Assembly: GCF_023715225.1 (NCBI RefSeq)
Contig: NZ_JAMBNS010000007.1
Span: 124,001-188,000 of the forward strand
Reading direction: 5' to 3'
Source of the DNA: Robertmurraya korlensis
Lineage (GTDB): Bacteria; Bacillota; Bacilli; Bacillales; Cytobacillaceae
DNA length: 64,000 nt
A program made the translations under genes and the position numbers. The stretch's first letter is position 1; each line of letters opens with the position of its first letter. Below are positions 1 to 8,623 of this stretch, one piece after another. The notes below the pieces were generated by a model. It had not been told where the DNA came from. It did not search any database and worked only from the letters and a program-made list of their open reading frames with translations.

Positions 1-2
1 CT

Positions 3-395
3 TTAGGAATTGGTGTTGGTGCAACAACGAAGCATGCAAAAGAAGCAGCTGAACTAGCGATGTACCTATCTGCTGACCAAGAAGGACAACAAGCATTGGT
101 TGATGCACAAGTCCAATTACCAAATAGTGTAGAAGTAGCTGATACATGGGCTGCTGACACATCCATTAAACCTGACAATAAGCAAGAGTTCTTAGATATC
201 ATTAATGATTACGGTCGTGGATTCCCGGCTGAAAAAACTTACACAGCTGAATGGTATGATGAGTTCTTCAAAAACATTCAACCAGTGTTAGATGGTAAAA
301 CCTCTGTTGAAGACTACGTAAAAGAAGCGCAACCGAAAATGCAAAAACTGTTAGATGCTGCAATCGAACAAGATAAACAAGCTAGTAAGAAATAA
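3..395 (+). CDS. ABC sugar-binding protein, C-terminal part (5' cut by window edge)
   Basis: The frame is open from base 3, before the first in-frame ATG at 60, so the gene starts outside the window. The 130 visible residues look like the C-terminal lobe of a family 1 extracellular sugar-binding protein (SBP_bac_1): helices around '[11 protein letters not shown]', then an amphipathic tail '[15 protein letters not shown]' ending in a Lys-rich stretch. Two CUT1 permeases follow at once, so it is probably the binding lipoprotein of an arabino-oligosaccharide importer of the AraNPQ or AbnEFJ kind; the substrate is inferred from the arabinose genes downstream. No signal peptide can be seen because the N-terminus is missing. 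Confidence 0.85.
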   Translation, partial: LGIGVGATTKHAKEAAELAMYLSADQEGQQALVDAQVQLPNSVEVADTWAADTSIKPDNKQEFLDIINDYGRGFPAEKTYTAEWYDEFFKNIQPVLDGKTSVEDYVKEAQPKMQKLLDAAIEQDKQASKK

Positions 396-405
396 AAGAC
401 TAGCA

Positions 406-454
406 ATGTAAATGGTGCTAGATTCATAGAATGATAAGCTAGCATCATTTACAT
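406..454 (+). other. Intercistronic hairpin between binding protein and permease genes
   Basis: Imperfect inverted repeat: arms 406-421 and 439-454 pair over 16 positions with one G-T wobble, around a 17-base loop. No uninterrupted T-run follows, so it is more likely an mRNA-stabilising or processing hairpin that favours the upstream binding-protein message than a full terminator. A weak AraR-like sequence (TGTACGTGTA, 467-476) lies just downstream. Confidence 0.55.
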
Positions 455-517
455 CTTTTAATAAAATGTACGTGTAAAAAGTGTATATTTATGCTTTTGT
501 TGAAAGGGTGAGGAAAG

Positions 518-1408
518 ATGAAAGCGACATCCAAGCTGTATCGCACAGAACAAAGATATGCCTATTTGTTTATTGCAGCACCAGTCTTAGGATTCCTCAT
601 TTTTGCAATGGTTCCTCTTATTTATTCAATGTACGGAGCCTTTACGAATTGGAATGGTCTAGGACAAATGGAGTTTATCGGCTTTGAAAACTTCATAAAT
701 TTATTTAAAGACGAGTATTTTTACAAGTCGATGTATAACACCTTCTTTATGATGCTAGGTATTCCAATTGGAATCGTGTTAGCACTTTTACTGGCTCTAG
801 CTCTAAATAGAGGAATCTTTGGAACAAACACCTTTCGCGTACTTTACTATATTCCTGTTATTTCCTCCATTGCAGCGGTATCCATTCTTTGGCAATGGGC
901 GTATAACGGAGATTATGGTTTAGTTAACCAATTTTTAGATCTCATCGGGATTGAAGGTCCTAATTGGTTGCAAAATACAGATACAGTAAAACCGGCATTA
1001 ATTCTTATGGCAGTTTGGAAAGGGTTAGGTTATACGATGTTGCTGTATTTAGCGGCATTACAAAGTGTCCCTAAGACATTCTATGAAGCTGCGAAATTGG
1101 ATGGAGCAAACGCTTTTCAAGCCTTCTGGCATATTACACTTCCAATGGTTAAGCCAGTAACATTCTTCATTATTGTTACCAATATTATTGGTGGAGCACA
1201 AATCTTTACGGAGATTAACGTTATGACACCTACTGGTGGTCCTGAGTATAGCTCAGCATCAGTGGTTTTCTACATTTGGCAAAAAGCATTTGGTAACTTC
1301 CAACTAGGTTATGCATCTGCAATGGCCTTAGTATTAGGACTCTTCATCTTTATTATTACCCTCATCCAATTTAAGATGAACGAAAAATCTTCCTTTGAAT
1401 TGGATTAA
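518..1408 (+). CDS. CUT1 ABC transporter permease (first subunit)
   Basis: A 296-residue integral membrane protein of the MalF/binding-protein-dependent type. About six hydrophobic segments are visible, the first around residues 17-38. The EAA loop that contacts the ATPase is clear near residue 190 (YEAAKLDGANAFQ). The start ATG follows a GGTGAGGAAAG ribosome binding site. It lies 122 bases after the binding-protein gene and 42 bases before the second permease, so the three form one operon. No ATP-binding subunit is present; such importers usually share an MsmX-type ATPase encoded elsewhere. The arabino-oligosaccharide substrate is inferred from context; the sequence is not obviously closest to B. 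subtilis AraP, so I give no symbol. Confidence 0.88.
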   Translation: MKATSKLYRTEQRYAYLFIAAPVLGFLIFAMVPLIYSMYGAFTNWNGLGQMEFIGFENFINLFKDEYFYKSMYNTFFMMLGIPIGIVLALLLALALNRGIFGTNTFRVLYYIPVISSIAAVSILWQWAYNGDYGLVNQFLDLIGIEGPNWLQNTDTVKPALILMAVWKGLGYTMLLYLAALQSVPKTFYEAAKLDGANAFQAFWHITLPMVKPVTFFIIVTNIIGGAQIFTEINVMTPTGGPEYSSASVVFYIWQKAFGNFQLGYASAMALVLGLFIFIITLIQFKMNEKSSFELD

Positions 1409-1450
1409 GACTAGGTTAATAAAAAGACTAATAGAAAGGGGCACTTGATA

Positions 1451-2335
1451 ATGGAAGTTGCAGTAGTAGAAAAAGAAGTAAAAGCAGAGCCGATGTCTGA
1501 GAAAAAGAAAAATAAGATTACCAATATATTTGTTTTTGTCTTCCTAAGCTTTGGGGCGATCTTTATGGTAGCACCGCTGTTGTGGATGTTCTCCACGTCA
1601 TTAAAATCGAAGGAAGATGTTTTTGCCTTACCGCCAGTTTGGATTCCGAAAGATATTTCATTTGCTAAGTATTTTGAAATTTGGGATATGGGTCCTCTAT
1701 TATCTGGTATTTGTAATAGTTTAATCGTTGCATTATCGGTAACGATCGTTGGAACCTTTACGTCAAGCTTGGCCGCTTTTGCTTTTGCTAAGCTACGATT
1801 TAATGGGAAAAACAAAATCTTCTTAATGTTGTTTGCGTCCGTTATGATTCCTTACCCAGTACTAATGATTCCACAATTTATCATGTTTTCAAGTATTGGT
1901 TGGGTAGATAGCTTACTACCACTTATCATTCCTGGGCTTTTTGGGAACCTGTTCATGATTTTCTTCTTACGTCAATTCTTGAACAGCATACCGAATTCAA
2001 TTATTGAAGCAGCGAAGATTGATGGATGTTCGTATTTTCAGATCTTTTATAAGATTATCTTTCCATTAATTAAACCAGCTGTTGCTGCTCAGTTAATTTT
2101 ATGGTTTATGGGAATCTGGAATGACTATTTAGGTCCGATTCTTTACTTGAACTCACCAGAGAAGCAGACTTTGCAGTTAGTTATTGCAAACTTTAACGCA
2201 TCGTATGCGATCCAAAGCGATTATCCGCTCATCATGGCGGCATCGGTGGTTGCTTTATTACCGATGTTAATCGTATTTATTATCTTCCAGAAGCAGATTA
2301 TCGAATCGATTGCTATTTCTGGTGTAAAAGGTTGA
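1451..2335 (+). CDS. CUT1 ABC transporter permease (second subunit)
   Basis: A 294-residue MalG-type permease with a basic N-terminal stretch (EKKKNKI), a first membrane span near residues 25-45 and about five more. The EAA loop is at roughly residue 190 (IEAAKIDGCSYFQIF). A TTG at 1445 is in frame, but the ATG at 1451 is better placed behind AAAGGGG (1435-1441). It is the last gene of the importer operon; a hairpin with a T-rich tail follows at 2409-2450. It would form the heterodimeric membrane channel with the preceding permease. Confidence 0.88.
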   Translation: MEVAVVEKEVKAEPMSEKKKNKITNIFVFVFLSFGAIFMVAPLLWMFSTSLKSKEDVFALPPVWIPKDISFAKYFEIWDMGPLLSGICNSLIVALSVTIVGTFTSSLAAFAFAKLRFNGKNKIFLMLFASVMIPYPVLMIPQFIMFSSIGWVDSLLPLIIPGLFGNLFMIFFLRQFLNSIPNSIIEAAKIDGCSYFQIFYKIIFPLIKPAVAAQLILWFMGIWNDYLGPILYLNSPEKQTLQLVIANFNASYAIQSDYPLIMAASVVALLPMLIVFIIFQKQIIESIAISGVKG

Positions 2336-2408
2336 TACATTGATTCAGGAGATGCAAATCAAAATACCGGGAATATTTTGATTGAAAAATTGAATACAAG
2401 AAAATGGG

Positions 2409-2450
2409 AAGGCACTTATCGAAAGTTACGACGGATAAGTGCTTTTGTTT
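2409..2450 (+). terminator. Rho-independent terminator of importer operon
   Basis: The stem GCACTTATC (2412-2420) / GATAAGTGC (2434-2442), with flanking A/T pairs, is followed by TTTTGTTTT. A second AT-rich perfect 10-bp inverted repeat (2357-2366 / 2374-2383, loop CCGGGAA) lies just upstream without a T-run. Confidence 0.8.
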
Positions 2451-2535
2451 TCATATTTTCATTTTAATTAAGAAACTACAAAGGGAAAGGGTAAGTTTTT
2501 GGGGGATAAAGAAAATGATGGGAGACTAGAGTGAA

Positions 2536-3831
2536 ATGAAATTTCCAAAAGAACCAATACAGTATAAATTGTACGACAAGTCAATTATCCACGATGAAAG
2601 TCAGTGGAATATTAATAATGCTCACGATCCAGCAAGCTTCAAGGATGGTGATACGTATTATGTATTTTCGACGGATGCGAAGTATGGTGGACCTCCAACG
2701 GGTGGAATTCAAATACGGAAATCAAAGGATTTAATAAAATGGGAGTTTGTTGGTCATGCATTTGATGAGATTCCAAAGGATGCGTATGATTGGACGGGTG
2801 CTAAAGGTCTTTGGGCACCGGAAGTAGCCAAGTTCGGTGACACCTACTATCTGTACTATGCAGCTTCACAATTCGGAAAAACTCAGTCGTTTATTGGAGT
2901 GGCAACAAGTCAAAGTATTGAAGGACCATGGCAGGATCAGGGCGAGGTAGTGAAATCTCAGCAGGGTGTACCTGGGCCCAATGCGATTGATCCGAATATT
3001 ACTTTTGACCGTGATGGAGATCCGTGGTTAGTCTATGGGAGCTTCTTTGGTGGATTATATGTTTTCCCTATTGACCCGGCAACAGGAAAAAAACGCGCAG
3101 GGAGGGAAGAAACCCTAGTTGCTAAAAGGTCTACCAGTGTAGAAGCTGCCATTGAAGGACCTTATATTGTGTATCATCCGGAATTTGATGAATATTACTT
3201 ATTCGTTTCCTATGATTCCTTATTTAAGAATTATCATATTCGCGTGGGGAGATCTCATTCTATTGAGGGTCCTTATCTTGACTATGATGGGAATGAAATG
3301 ACCAATTTAGAACTTCCACCAAACGAAGTAGGGATGAAAATATTAGGGGGATATAAATTTGGGGACAAGGAAGGCTGGATTGCGCCTGGGCATAATTCGG
3401 TGTTACAAGATGACGAAAATTATTATATCGTTCACCATGCAAGAGGAGAAAAGGATCCCCATTGGCATTATCTCCATGTGAGAAAGATTGTGTGGACAGA
3501 GGATGGCTGGCCACTTGTTTCTCCTGAGAGATACGCAGGAGAAGAGGAACAACCTGTTGATCCAGAATGGATGAATGGAAAATGGGAATATATTTGGATG
3601 GATAATAATGAACATGAACTGATTCCTTCGCGTACTATAACGCTTCCTGCTAAGGGTGAAGGGGTATGGGAGTATAAAAAAGACAATATTTTTAAAGTTC
3701 ATTTTGATGAAAGGCTTTGTGAAATCATTGTATTACCAGCTTGGGATTGGGAGAATTGGAATCAAACACTCGTTTTTACAGGTAAGGACCAACAAGGAAA
3801 TGTCGTTATTGGGAAAAAAGTAGAGTTGTAG
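2536..3831 (+). CDS. Glycoside hydrolase family 43 protein (arabinan-degrading type)
   Basis: A 431-residue five-bladed propeller enzyme of GH43. The expected acidic triad is visible: base Asp in 'NNAHDPASF' (about residue 31), modulating Asp in 'AIDPNITFD' and acid Glu in 'AIEGPYIVYH'. After about residue 340 comes a separate beta-rich domain (from 'GKWEYIWMDN') like the C-terminal barrel of Abn2-type arabinanases. There is no signal peptide, so it acts in the cytoplasm on imported oligosaccharides. It has its own transcript space, lying after a terminator with no clear operator. Endo- or exo-action on 1,5-arabinan cannot be decided from sequence alone. The decayed GH127-like gene follows after 15 bases. 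Confidence 0.85.
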   Translation: MKFPKEPIQYKLYDKSIIHDESQWNINNAHDPASFKDGDTYYVFSTDAKYGGPPTGGIQIRKSKDLIKWEFVGHAFDEIPKDAYDWTGAKGLWAPEVAKFGDTYYLYYAASQFGKTQSFIGVATSQSIEGPWQDQGEVVKSQQGVPGPNAIDPNITFDRDGDPWLVYGSFFGGLYVFPIDPATGKKRAGREETLVAKRSTSVEAAIEGPYIVYHPEFDEYYLFVSYDSLFKNYHIRVGRSHSIEGPYLDYDGNEMTNLELPPNEVGMKILGGYKFGDKEGWIAPGHNSVLQDDENYYIVHHARGEKDPHWHYLHVRKIVWTEDGWPLVSPERYAGEEEQPVDPEWMNGKWEYIWMDNNEHELIPSRTITLPAKGEGVWEYKKDNIFKVHFDERLCEIIVLPAWDWENWNQTLVFTGKDQQGNVVIGKKVEL

Positions 3832-3846
3832 ATAGGAGTGGAGGAA

Positions 3847-4301
3847 ATGGAGTTAAAGGCTTTTAAGTTAAATCGTGTAAAAGTGACTGGAGGACCACTG
3901 AAAAAGGCGATGGAATAAAATAAGGAGTATCTACTACAACTTGAACCGGACCGGTTACTCTCTCGTTTTAGAAAGTATGCTCGCTTAGAGCCAAAGGCTG
4001 AGAATTACGAGGGCTGGGAAGCGCAGGGGATCTCGCTAAGTGTAGATCCAGATTCATTACATGGGTTAGTCGCATGTATACGAAAGAGATCGAAACGATG
4101 AAGTCCTTTGATTTGAGTATAGAAGAGTATCGGTTGAAAGATGGATTAATAGAATTAGAAGAGATGAACAAGTTTGTACTTGTACGGTACGACATTCCTC
4201 GTTTATTAACAGAGAACAAGACAAGTGTCTGTGTACAATTTAAGGCACATAAAGACCGGAAAGTACCGAAAGTATTTGCTGTTCGTATGATAAAGAACTA
4301 G
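3847..4301 (+). pseudogene. Decayed GH127-type beta-L-arabinofuranosidase gene
   Basis: Starting at the ATG at 3847, the reading gives MELKAFKLNRVKVTGGPLKKAME, then an in-frame TAA (3916-3918), then continues in the same frame as NKEYLLQLEPDRLLSRFRK and KAENYEGWEAQG. Together these match the usual N-terminus of GH127 (DUF1680) enzymes, with the stop where a Leu codon would sit. The match ends near 4035. A different frame (from about 4074 to 4301) then reads 'YDIPRLLTENKTSV' and 'FKAHKD..VFAVRMIKN', resembling the C-terminal beta domain of the same family. An intact family member is about 600-650 residues, so roughly 500 internal residues are gone. Functional assignment of the N-terminal part is firm; that of the C-terminal part is moderate. 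Confidence 0.72.
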
Positions 4302-4351
4302 TTTTTAGCCAAATATGTCAAAGAAACTTTAATTTATTTTTAAAAATACCA

Positions 4352-4379
4352 TTGAAAATATGGCGATAGGTGGTACAAT
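4352..4379 (+). promoter_or_regulatory. Sigma-A-type promoter of the araBDA transcript
   Basis: TTGAAA (4352-4357), 16-base spacer, TACAAT (4374-4379). Transcription would start near 4386, giving a leader of about 220 bases before araB. It lies directly upstream of the first AraR-like box. Confidence 0.65.
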
Positions 4380-4392
4380 CAAGTTAAAGGTT

Positions 4393-4403
4393 ATGCGTAC
4401 AAG
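4393..4403 (-). promoter_or_regulatory. AraR-like operator, proximal copy
   Basis: The minus strand reads CTTGTACGCAT, close to the B. subtilis AraR core (TTGTACGTACAA). It is an exact inverted copy of the box at 4479-4489, centre-to-centre 86 bases, and falls just after the predicted start of transcription, where repressor would block araB expression. A separate perfect 10-bp inverted repeat (4398-4407 / 4430-4439) overlaps it. Confidence 0.6.
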
Positions 4404-4478
4404 TTGAAATAAAAAAGAACGAAAAACAGTCAACTTGTAAGGTTGAGTGTAAGGGATTACATAAAAATTCTCGATTAT

Positions 4479-4489
4479 CTTGTACGCAT
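4479..4489 (+). promoter_or_regulatory. AraR-like operator, distal copy
   Basis: CTTGTACGCAT on the plus strand, identical to the inverted box at 4393-4403. The 86-base spacing is close to eight DNA turns, compatible with looping by two AraR dimers, as known for paired AraR sites in B. subtilis. Confidence 0.6.
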
Positions 4490-4569
4490 GACATTAGTTT
4501 ATAAGTAGAAAAGTTACATTTAATCCGATGATGATAGATAAAATAAATCTCGAATCATCTTTTATCTTA

Positions 4570-4585
4570 ATGTAAACGCATTCTT
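4570..4585 (+). promoter_or_regulatory. cre-like site (CcpA) upstream of araB
   Basis: ATGTAAACGCATTCTT fits the loose cre pattern WTGNAANCGNWNNCWW at every position and the stricter WTGNAARCGNWWWCAW with one mismatch. It lies 21 bases before the araB ATG, inside the leader, so CcpA would act as a roadblock under glucose. Confidence 0.5.
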
Positions 4586-4606
4586 TCTAAGGGCAGGGTG
4601 AGGTTA

Positions 4607-6301
4607 ATGAGTAAGTATTCAATCGGTGTTGATTATGGCACACAGTCGGGAAGAGCGGTACTTGTTGAGATTGGAACAGGCAAGGAAGTGGCAACAGCTG
4701 TCAAACCTTATACGCATGGTGTGATGGATGAATTTTTACCAGATGGAACGACGAAGTTAGAACACGACTGGGCACTTCAACATCCAACAGATTATTTAGA
4801 AGTTTTGCAGATTACGATTCCAGAAGTGTTGGAGAAAGCTCAAGTTTCGCCTGAAGATGTTGTTGGGTTAGGAATTGACTTTACAGCTTGTACGGTTTTG
4901 CCAATTGATGAATTCGGAACACCGTTATGCTTAAAGCCGGAATATCGTGCAAACCCACATAGTTATGTGAAGCTATGGAAACATCATGCGGCACAGGATG
5001 AAGCCAATCGTTTGAATGAAATCGCCGAGCAACGTGGAGAGACATTTCTAAAGCGTTATGGTGGGAAGATTTCCTCTGAATGGATGATTCCAAAGGTTTG
5101 GCAAATTTTAAATGAAGCACCAGATATATATGAAGCGGCCGATCAAATTCTAGAAGCAACCGATTGGGTCATCTACCAGTTGACAGGTGAAATTAACCGG
5201 AATAGTTGTACGGCAGGTTATAAAGCTATCTGGCATAAGCAAGAGGGTTATCCGTCAAAAGATTTTTTTAAGGCATTAGATCCTAGATTAGAGAATGTCG
5301 TAGAAGAAAAGCTATCGACTAAAATCGTTCCCATTGGTGCTAAGGCAGGAGAAATTACGGAAGCAGCAGCAAAGCTTACAGGGTTAACGCCTGGTACAGC
5401 GGTAGCAGTTGCAAACGTAGATGCACACGTGGCTGTGCCAGCTGTAGGAATCACAGAAGCTGGAAAACTATTAATGATTATGGGAACGTCAACTTGTCAT
5501 ATTTTACTAGGAGAAGAAGAACGAATCGTTCCGGGTATGTGTGGTGTGGTTGAGGATGGTGTTCTTCCGGGCTTTATGGGCTATGAGGCAGGGCAATCCT
5601 GTGTAGGTGACCATTTTGAGTGGTTTACAGAAAATTGTGTACCGGAAAGCTATCAGGATGAGGCAAAAGCAAAAGGCTTGAATATTCACCAGTTGCTAAC
5701 AGAAAAGGCTAGCAAGTTGAAAGTGGGCCAAAGTGGACTACTTGCTCTAGATTGGTGGAATGGAAATCGTTCAACTCTTGTGGATGCGGACTTAACAGGT
5801 GTTCTATTAGGAGCAACCCTTCTAACAAAGCCTGAGGAAATCTACCGTGCATTAATTGAAGCAACAGCATATGGAACTAGAATGATTGTTGAGACATTCA
5901 GAGAAAATGGCGTACCAGTCAATGAAGTATATGCAGCTGGTGGAATTGCAGAGAAAAATTCATTAATGATGCAAATCTACTCTGATGTGTTAAATATGGA
6001 TATAAAAATTTCTGCTTCCTCTCAAACACCTGCACTTGGTTCGGCTATGTTTGGAGCAGTAGCAGCTGGTAAAGAACGTGGCGGTTACGACACCATCCCA
6101 GCTGCTGCAGAGGAAATGGGAAGTGTGAAAGATGAGTTTTACCAACCGAAGCTTGAGAATGCGGCTGTTTATAATGTGTTATACAGCGAGTATGCTCGAC
6201 TTTATGACTACTTCGGTCGTGGAGAAAATAATGTCATGAAAACATTGAAAAAGCTTAAGAATGCTAGTTCCTCAGAAAAGAAGGAGGAAACCGTATGCTA
6301 G
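4607..6301 (+). CDS. araB: L-ribulokinase AraB
   Basis: A FGGY-family kinase of 564 residues that phosphorylates L-ribulose to L-ribulose 5-phosphate in the cytoplasm. The first phosphate-binding segment is '[15 protein letters not shown]' near residue 6. '[11 protein letters not shown]', '[11 protein letters not shown]' and 'AAGGIAEKN' are further FGGY landmarks in order. Length matches AraB (about 560). A GTG at 4598 is in frame, but the ATG at 4607 is preferred because AGGGTGAGG (4595-4603) is then a proper binding site. The stop overlaps the araD start by 7 bases, indicating translational coupling. The gene lies under the promoter, AraR-like boxes and cre-like site upstream. Confidence 0.97.
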   Translation: MSKYSIGVDYGTQSGRAVLVEIGTGKEVATAVKPYTHGVMDEFLPDGTTKLEHDWALQHPTDYLEVLQITIPEVLEKAQVSPEDVVGLGIDFTACTVLPIDEFGTPLCLKPEYRANPHSYVKLWKHHAAQDEANRLNEIAEQRGETFLKRYGGKISSEWMIPKVWQILNEAPDIYEAADQILEATDWVIYQLTGEINRNSCTAGYKAIWHKQEGYPSKDFFKALDPRLENVVEEKLSTKIVPIGAKAGEITEAAAKLTGLTPGTAVAVANVDAHVAVPAVGITEAGKLLMIMGTSTCHILLGEEERIVPGMCGVVEDGVLPGFMGYEAGQSCVGDHFEWFTENCVPESYQDEAKAKGLNIHQLLTEKASKLKVGQSGLLALDWWNGNRSTLVDADLTGVLLGATLLTKPEEIYRALIEATAYGTRMIVETFRENGVPVNEVYAAGGIAEKNSLMMQIYSDVLNMDIKISASSQTPALGSAMFGAVAAGKERGGYDTIPAAAEEMGSVKDEFYQPKLENAAVYNVLYSEYARLYDYFGRGENNVMKTLKKLKNASSSEKKEETVC

Positions 6302-6990
6302 AACAATTAAAGCATGAGGTGTTACAGGCCAATCTAGATCTCCCTAAGCACGGCTTAGTGACATTTACTTGGGGCAATGTAAGTGGAATTGATCGTAAAG
6401 AGAATCTAGTCGTCATTAAACCGAGTGGTATTCCGTATGAAGATCTAAAAGTAGAAGACCTTGTTGTAGTTGATTTAGATGGCAATATAGTAGAAGGCCA
6501 TTTACGACCTTCTTCCGATACGCCTACTCATCTTTCTCTGTATAAAGCCTTTCTTTCTATAGGGGGAATTGTTCATACTCACTCCCCTTGGGCAACGAGT
6601 TGGGCTCAAGCAGGACGTTCTATCCCTGCGTTAGGAACGACACATGCTGATTATTTTTACGGAGAAATTCCATGTACAAGAGAGATGACAAAAGAAGAAA
6701 TTGATCGTGCCTACGAGTTGGAAACTGGAAATGTCATCATTGAGACCTTCGCAGTGGGAGGAATGGATCCAGTAGCGATTCCTGGAGTATTAGTGGCAAA
6801 TCATGCACCGTTTAGCTGGGGAAAGGATGCCCATCAGGCGGTACATAATTCAGTGGTTCTTGAGGAAGTGGCAAAAATGGCCCTACAAGCGTATCAATTA
6901 AATCCAGGTGTTCGTCCAATTGCTCAAGCAATACTAGATAAACACTATCTACGAAAGCATGGGGCAAAGGCGTATTACGGACAAAAATAA
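6295..6990 (+). CDS. araD: L-ribulose-5-phosphate 4-epimerase AraD
   Basis: A class II aldolase-fold epimerase of 231 residues that converts L-ribulose 5-phosphate to D-xylulose 5-phosphate, the exit to the pentose phosphate pathway. Zinc ligands are visible as 'VHTHSPWAT' (about residue 95) and '[10 protein letters not shown]' (about 170). The phosphate-site loop 'TWGNVSGID' and '[10 protein letters not shown]' match the family. AAGGAGG stands just before the start, inside the end of araB. The order B-D-A differs from araA-araB-araD in B. subtilis. A promoter-like region with an AraR-like box separates it from araA. Confidence 0.97.
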   Translation: MLEQLKHEVLQANLDLPKHGLVTFTWGNVSGIDRKENLVVIKPSGIPYEDLKVEDLVVVDLDGNIVEGHLRPSSDTPTHLSLYKAFLSIGGIVHTHSPWATSWAQAGRSIPALGTTHADYFYGEIPCTREMTKEEIDRAYELETGNVIIETFAVGGMDPVAIPGVLVANHAPFSWGKDAHQAVHNSVVLEEVAKMALQAYQLNPGVRPIAQAILDKHYLRKHGAKAYYGQK

Positions 6991-6995
6991 CATTA

Positions 6996-7026
6996 CTTGT
7001 ACGTATAACTTAATTATTTCTATCAT
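6996..7026 (+). promoter_or_regulatory. AraR-like box overlapping a promoter upstream of araA
   Basis: CTTGTACGTAT (6996-7006) is the third copy of the AraR-like motif, one base different from the two upstream of araB. It contains a possible -35 (TTGTAC, 6997-7002) followed after 18 bases by TATCAT (7021-7026). A repressor there would exclude RNA polymerase, giving araA a second, arabinose-inducible promoter. Confidence 0.5.
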
Positions 7027-7061
7027 TCTACCAATACATTTTCCATTTAGGGGGATTTACC

Positions 7062-8540
7062 TTGTTAACAACAAAAGCTTATGAATTTTGGTTTATTACA
7101 GGAAGTCAATTATTGTACGGAGAAGAAGTATTAAAAGCAGTAGAAAGCAACTCACGAGCAATAGTAGAAGGCTTGGATGCTAATGTTCCTCATAAACTAG
7201 TATTTAAATCTGTAGTAAAGGATGCAGAGGCTATTCGTAAAGTGATGCTAGAAGCGAATGCGGACGATAATTGTGCAGGTATTATTACATGGATGCACAC
7301 ATTCTCTCCTTCAAAAATGTGGATTGCGGGATTATCATCACTGCAAAAGCCATTTCTACATCTTGCTACACAATTTAACCGTGATATTCCGTGGGATTCG
7401 ATTGATATGGATTTCATGAACTTAAACCAATCCGCACATGGTGATCGTGAGCATGGATTCATTACTAGCAGATTAAATGTAAAGCGTAAGGTGGTTGTAG
7501 GTCACTGGGAAAATCAAGAGGTAAGAGAGCGTGTGGGAAGCTGGATGAGAACAGCGGTTGCTTATTCAGAAAGCCAAATCTTGAAGGTTGCCCGTTTCGG
7601 TGACAATATGCGTCAAGTAGCTGTTACAGAAGGTGACAAGGTGGAAGCTCAAATTAAATTTGGTTGGACAGTGAATGGTTACGGTGTGGGAGACCTTGTT
7701 CAACGAATGAATGATGTCTCTGAACAAGAAATTGACCAGCTAATGGTTGAGTATGAAGAAAAATATTCAATCGTTCCAGATGGATTAACGGATGGTCCAA
7801 TTAGAGAATCCATTCGGTACCAAGCGAGAATTGAACTTGGAATGAAGGCATTCCTAGAAGAGGGTGGCTACACTGCTTTCACGACTACTTTTGAAGACCT
7901 TCACGGGATACGTCAGCTACCAGGTTTAGCTGTACAACGATTAATGGAACAAGGGTATGGATTTGCTGGTGAAGGGGATTGGAAAACGGCTGCATTGGTA
8001 CGCTTAATGAAGATTATTGCTGGCAATGAACAAACCTCATTCATGGAAGACTACACCTACCATTTTGAACCAGGAAATGAAATGGTTCTTGGTGCACATA
8101 TGCTAGAAGTTTGTCCGACCATTTCTGCTACACGTCCAAGAATTGAAGTTCATCCGTTAGGTATTGGTGGGAAGGAAGATCCTGCAAGAATCGTGTTTGA
8201 TGGAATTGGTGGGTCTGCACTAAATGCTTCCATCATCGACTTAGGACATCGTTTCCGTCTTTTGGTCAATGAAGTAGATGCAGTTCAACCAGAAGAAGAA
8301 ATGCCTAATCTTCCTGTTGCACGCGTACTGTGGAAAACACAACCTTCTCTAAGCCAAGCGGTTGAAAACTGGATTCAAGCTGGAGGAGCGCATCATACTT
8401 GCTACTCTTATAAAGTAACAACAGAACAATTAAGAAACTTTGCTGAATTAACAGGAATTGAAATGGTTGTCATTAATAACGATACAAAAACAAATGATTT
8501 TAACAATGAATTACGCTGGAACGAAGTTATTTATCGATAA
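7062..8540 (+). CDS. araA: L-arabinose isomerase AraA
   Basis: A 492-residue isomerase that converts L-arabinose to L-ribulose. Metal-site segments are visible in order: '[16 protein letters not shown]' and '[15 protein letters not shown]' (Glu ligands around residues 302 and 328), '[10 protein letters not shown]' and '[10 protein letters not shown]' (His ligands). '[15 protein letters not shown]' and '[12 protein letters not shown]' are typical. The start is TTG, supported by AGGGG 7 bases upstream and by the usual N-terminus '[10 protein letters not shown]'. Length matches AraA. A 12-bp hairpin separates it from the GH51 gene downstream, probably within the same transcript. Confidence 0.97.
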   Translation: MLTTKAYEFWFITGSQLLYGEEVLKAVESNSRAIVEGLDANVPHKLVFKSVVKDAEAIRKVMLEANADDNCAGIITWMHTFSPSKMWIAGLSSLQKPFLHLATQFNRDIPWDSIDMDFMNLNQSAHGDREHGFITSRLNVKRKVVVGHWENQEVRERVGSWMRTAVAYSESQILKVARFGDNMRQVAVTEGDKVEAQIKFGWTVNGYGVGDLVQRMNDVSEQEIDQLMVEYEEKYSIVPDGLTDGPIRESIRYQARIELGMKAFLEEGGYTAFTTTFEDLHGIRQLPGLAVQRLMEQGYGFAGEGDWKTAALVRLMKIIAGNEQTSFMEDYTYHFEPGNEMVLGAHMLEVCPTISATRPRIEVHPLGIGGKEDPARIVFDGIGGSALNASIIDLGHRFRLLVNEVDAVQPEEEMPNLPVARVLWKTQPSLSQAVENWIQAGGAHHTCYSYKVTTEQLRNFAELTGIEMVVINNDTKTNDFNNELRWNEVIYR

Positions 8541-8557
8541 AAATCTAATAAATGATG

Positions 8558-8585
8558 GTGGGGCTATTAGGAATAATAGCCCCAC
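8558..8585 (+). other. Perfect intercistronic hairpin with GGAA loop
   Basis: The arms GTGGGGCTATTA (8558-8569) and TAATAGCCCCAC (8574-8585) pair perfectly over 12 bp around a GGAA tetraloop. There is no T-run after it, so it looks like an mRNA stability or processing element between araA and abfA, not a terminator. Confidence 0.65.
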
Positions 8586-8623
8586 ATGCCAAAATCAAGG
8601 AATGTTTATCTGGGGGTAAAATA

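Noticed and set aside
517-532. Possible cre site at the start of the first permease gene (ATGAAAGCGACATCCA).
   Set aside because: Two mismatches even to the loose pattern and it overlaps the start codon region with coding constraint.
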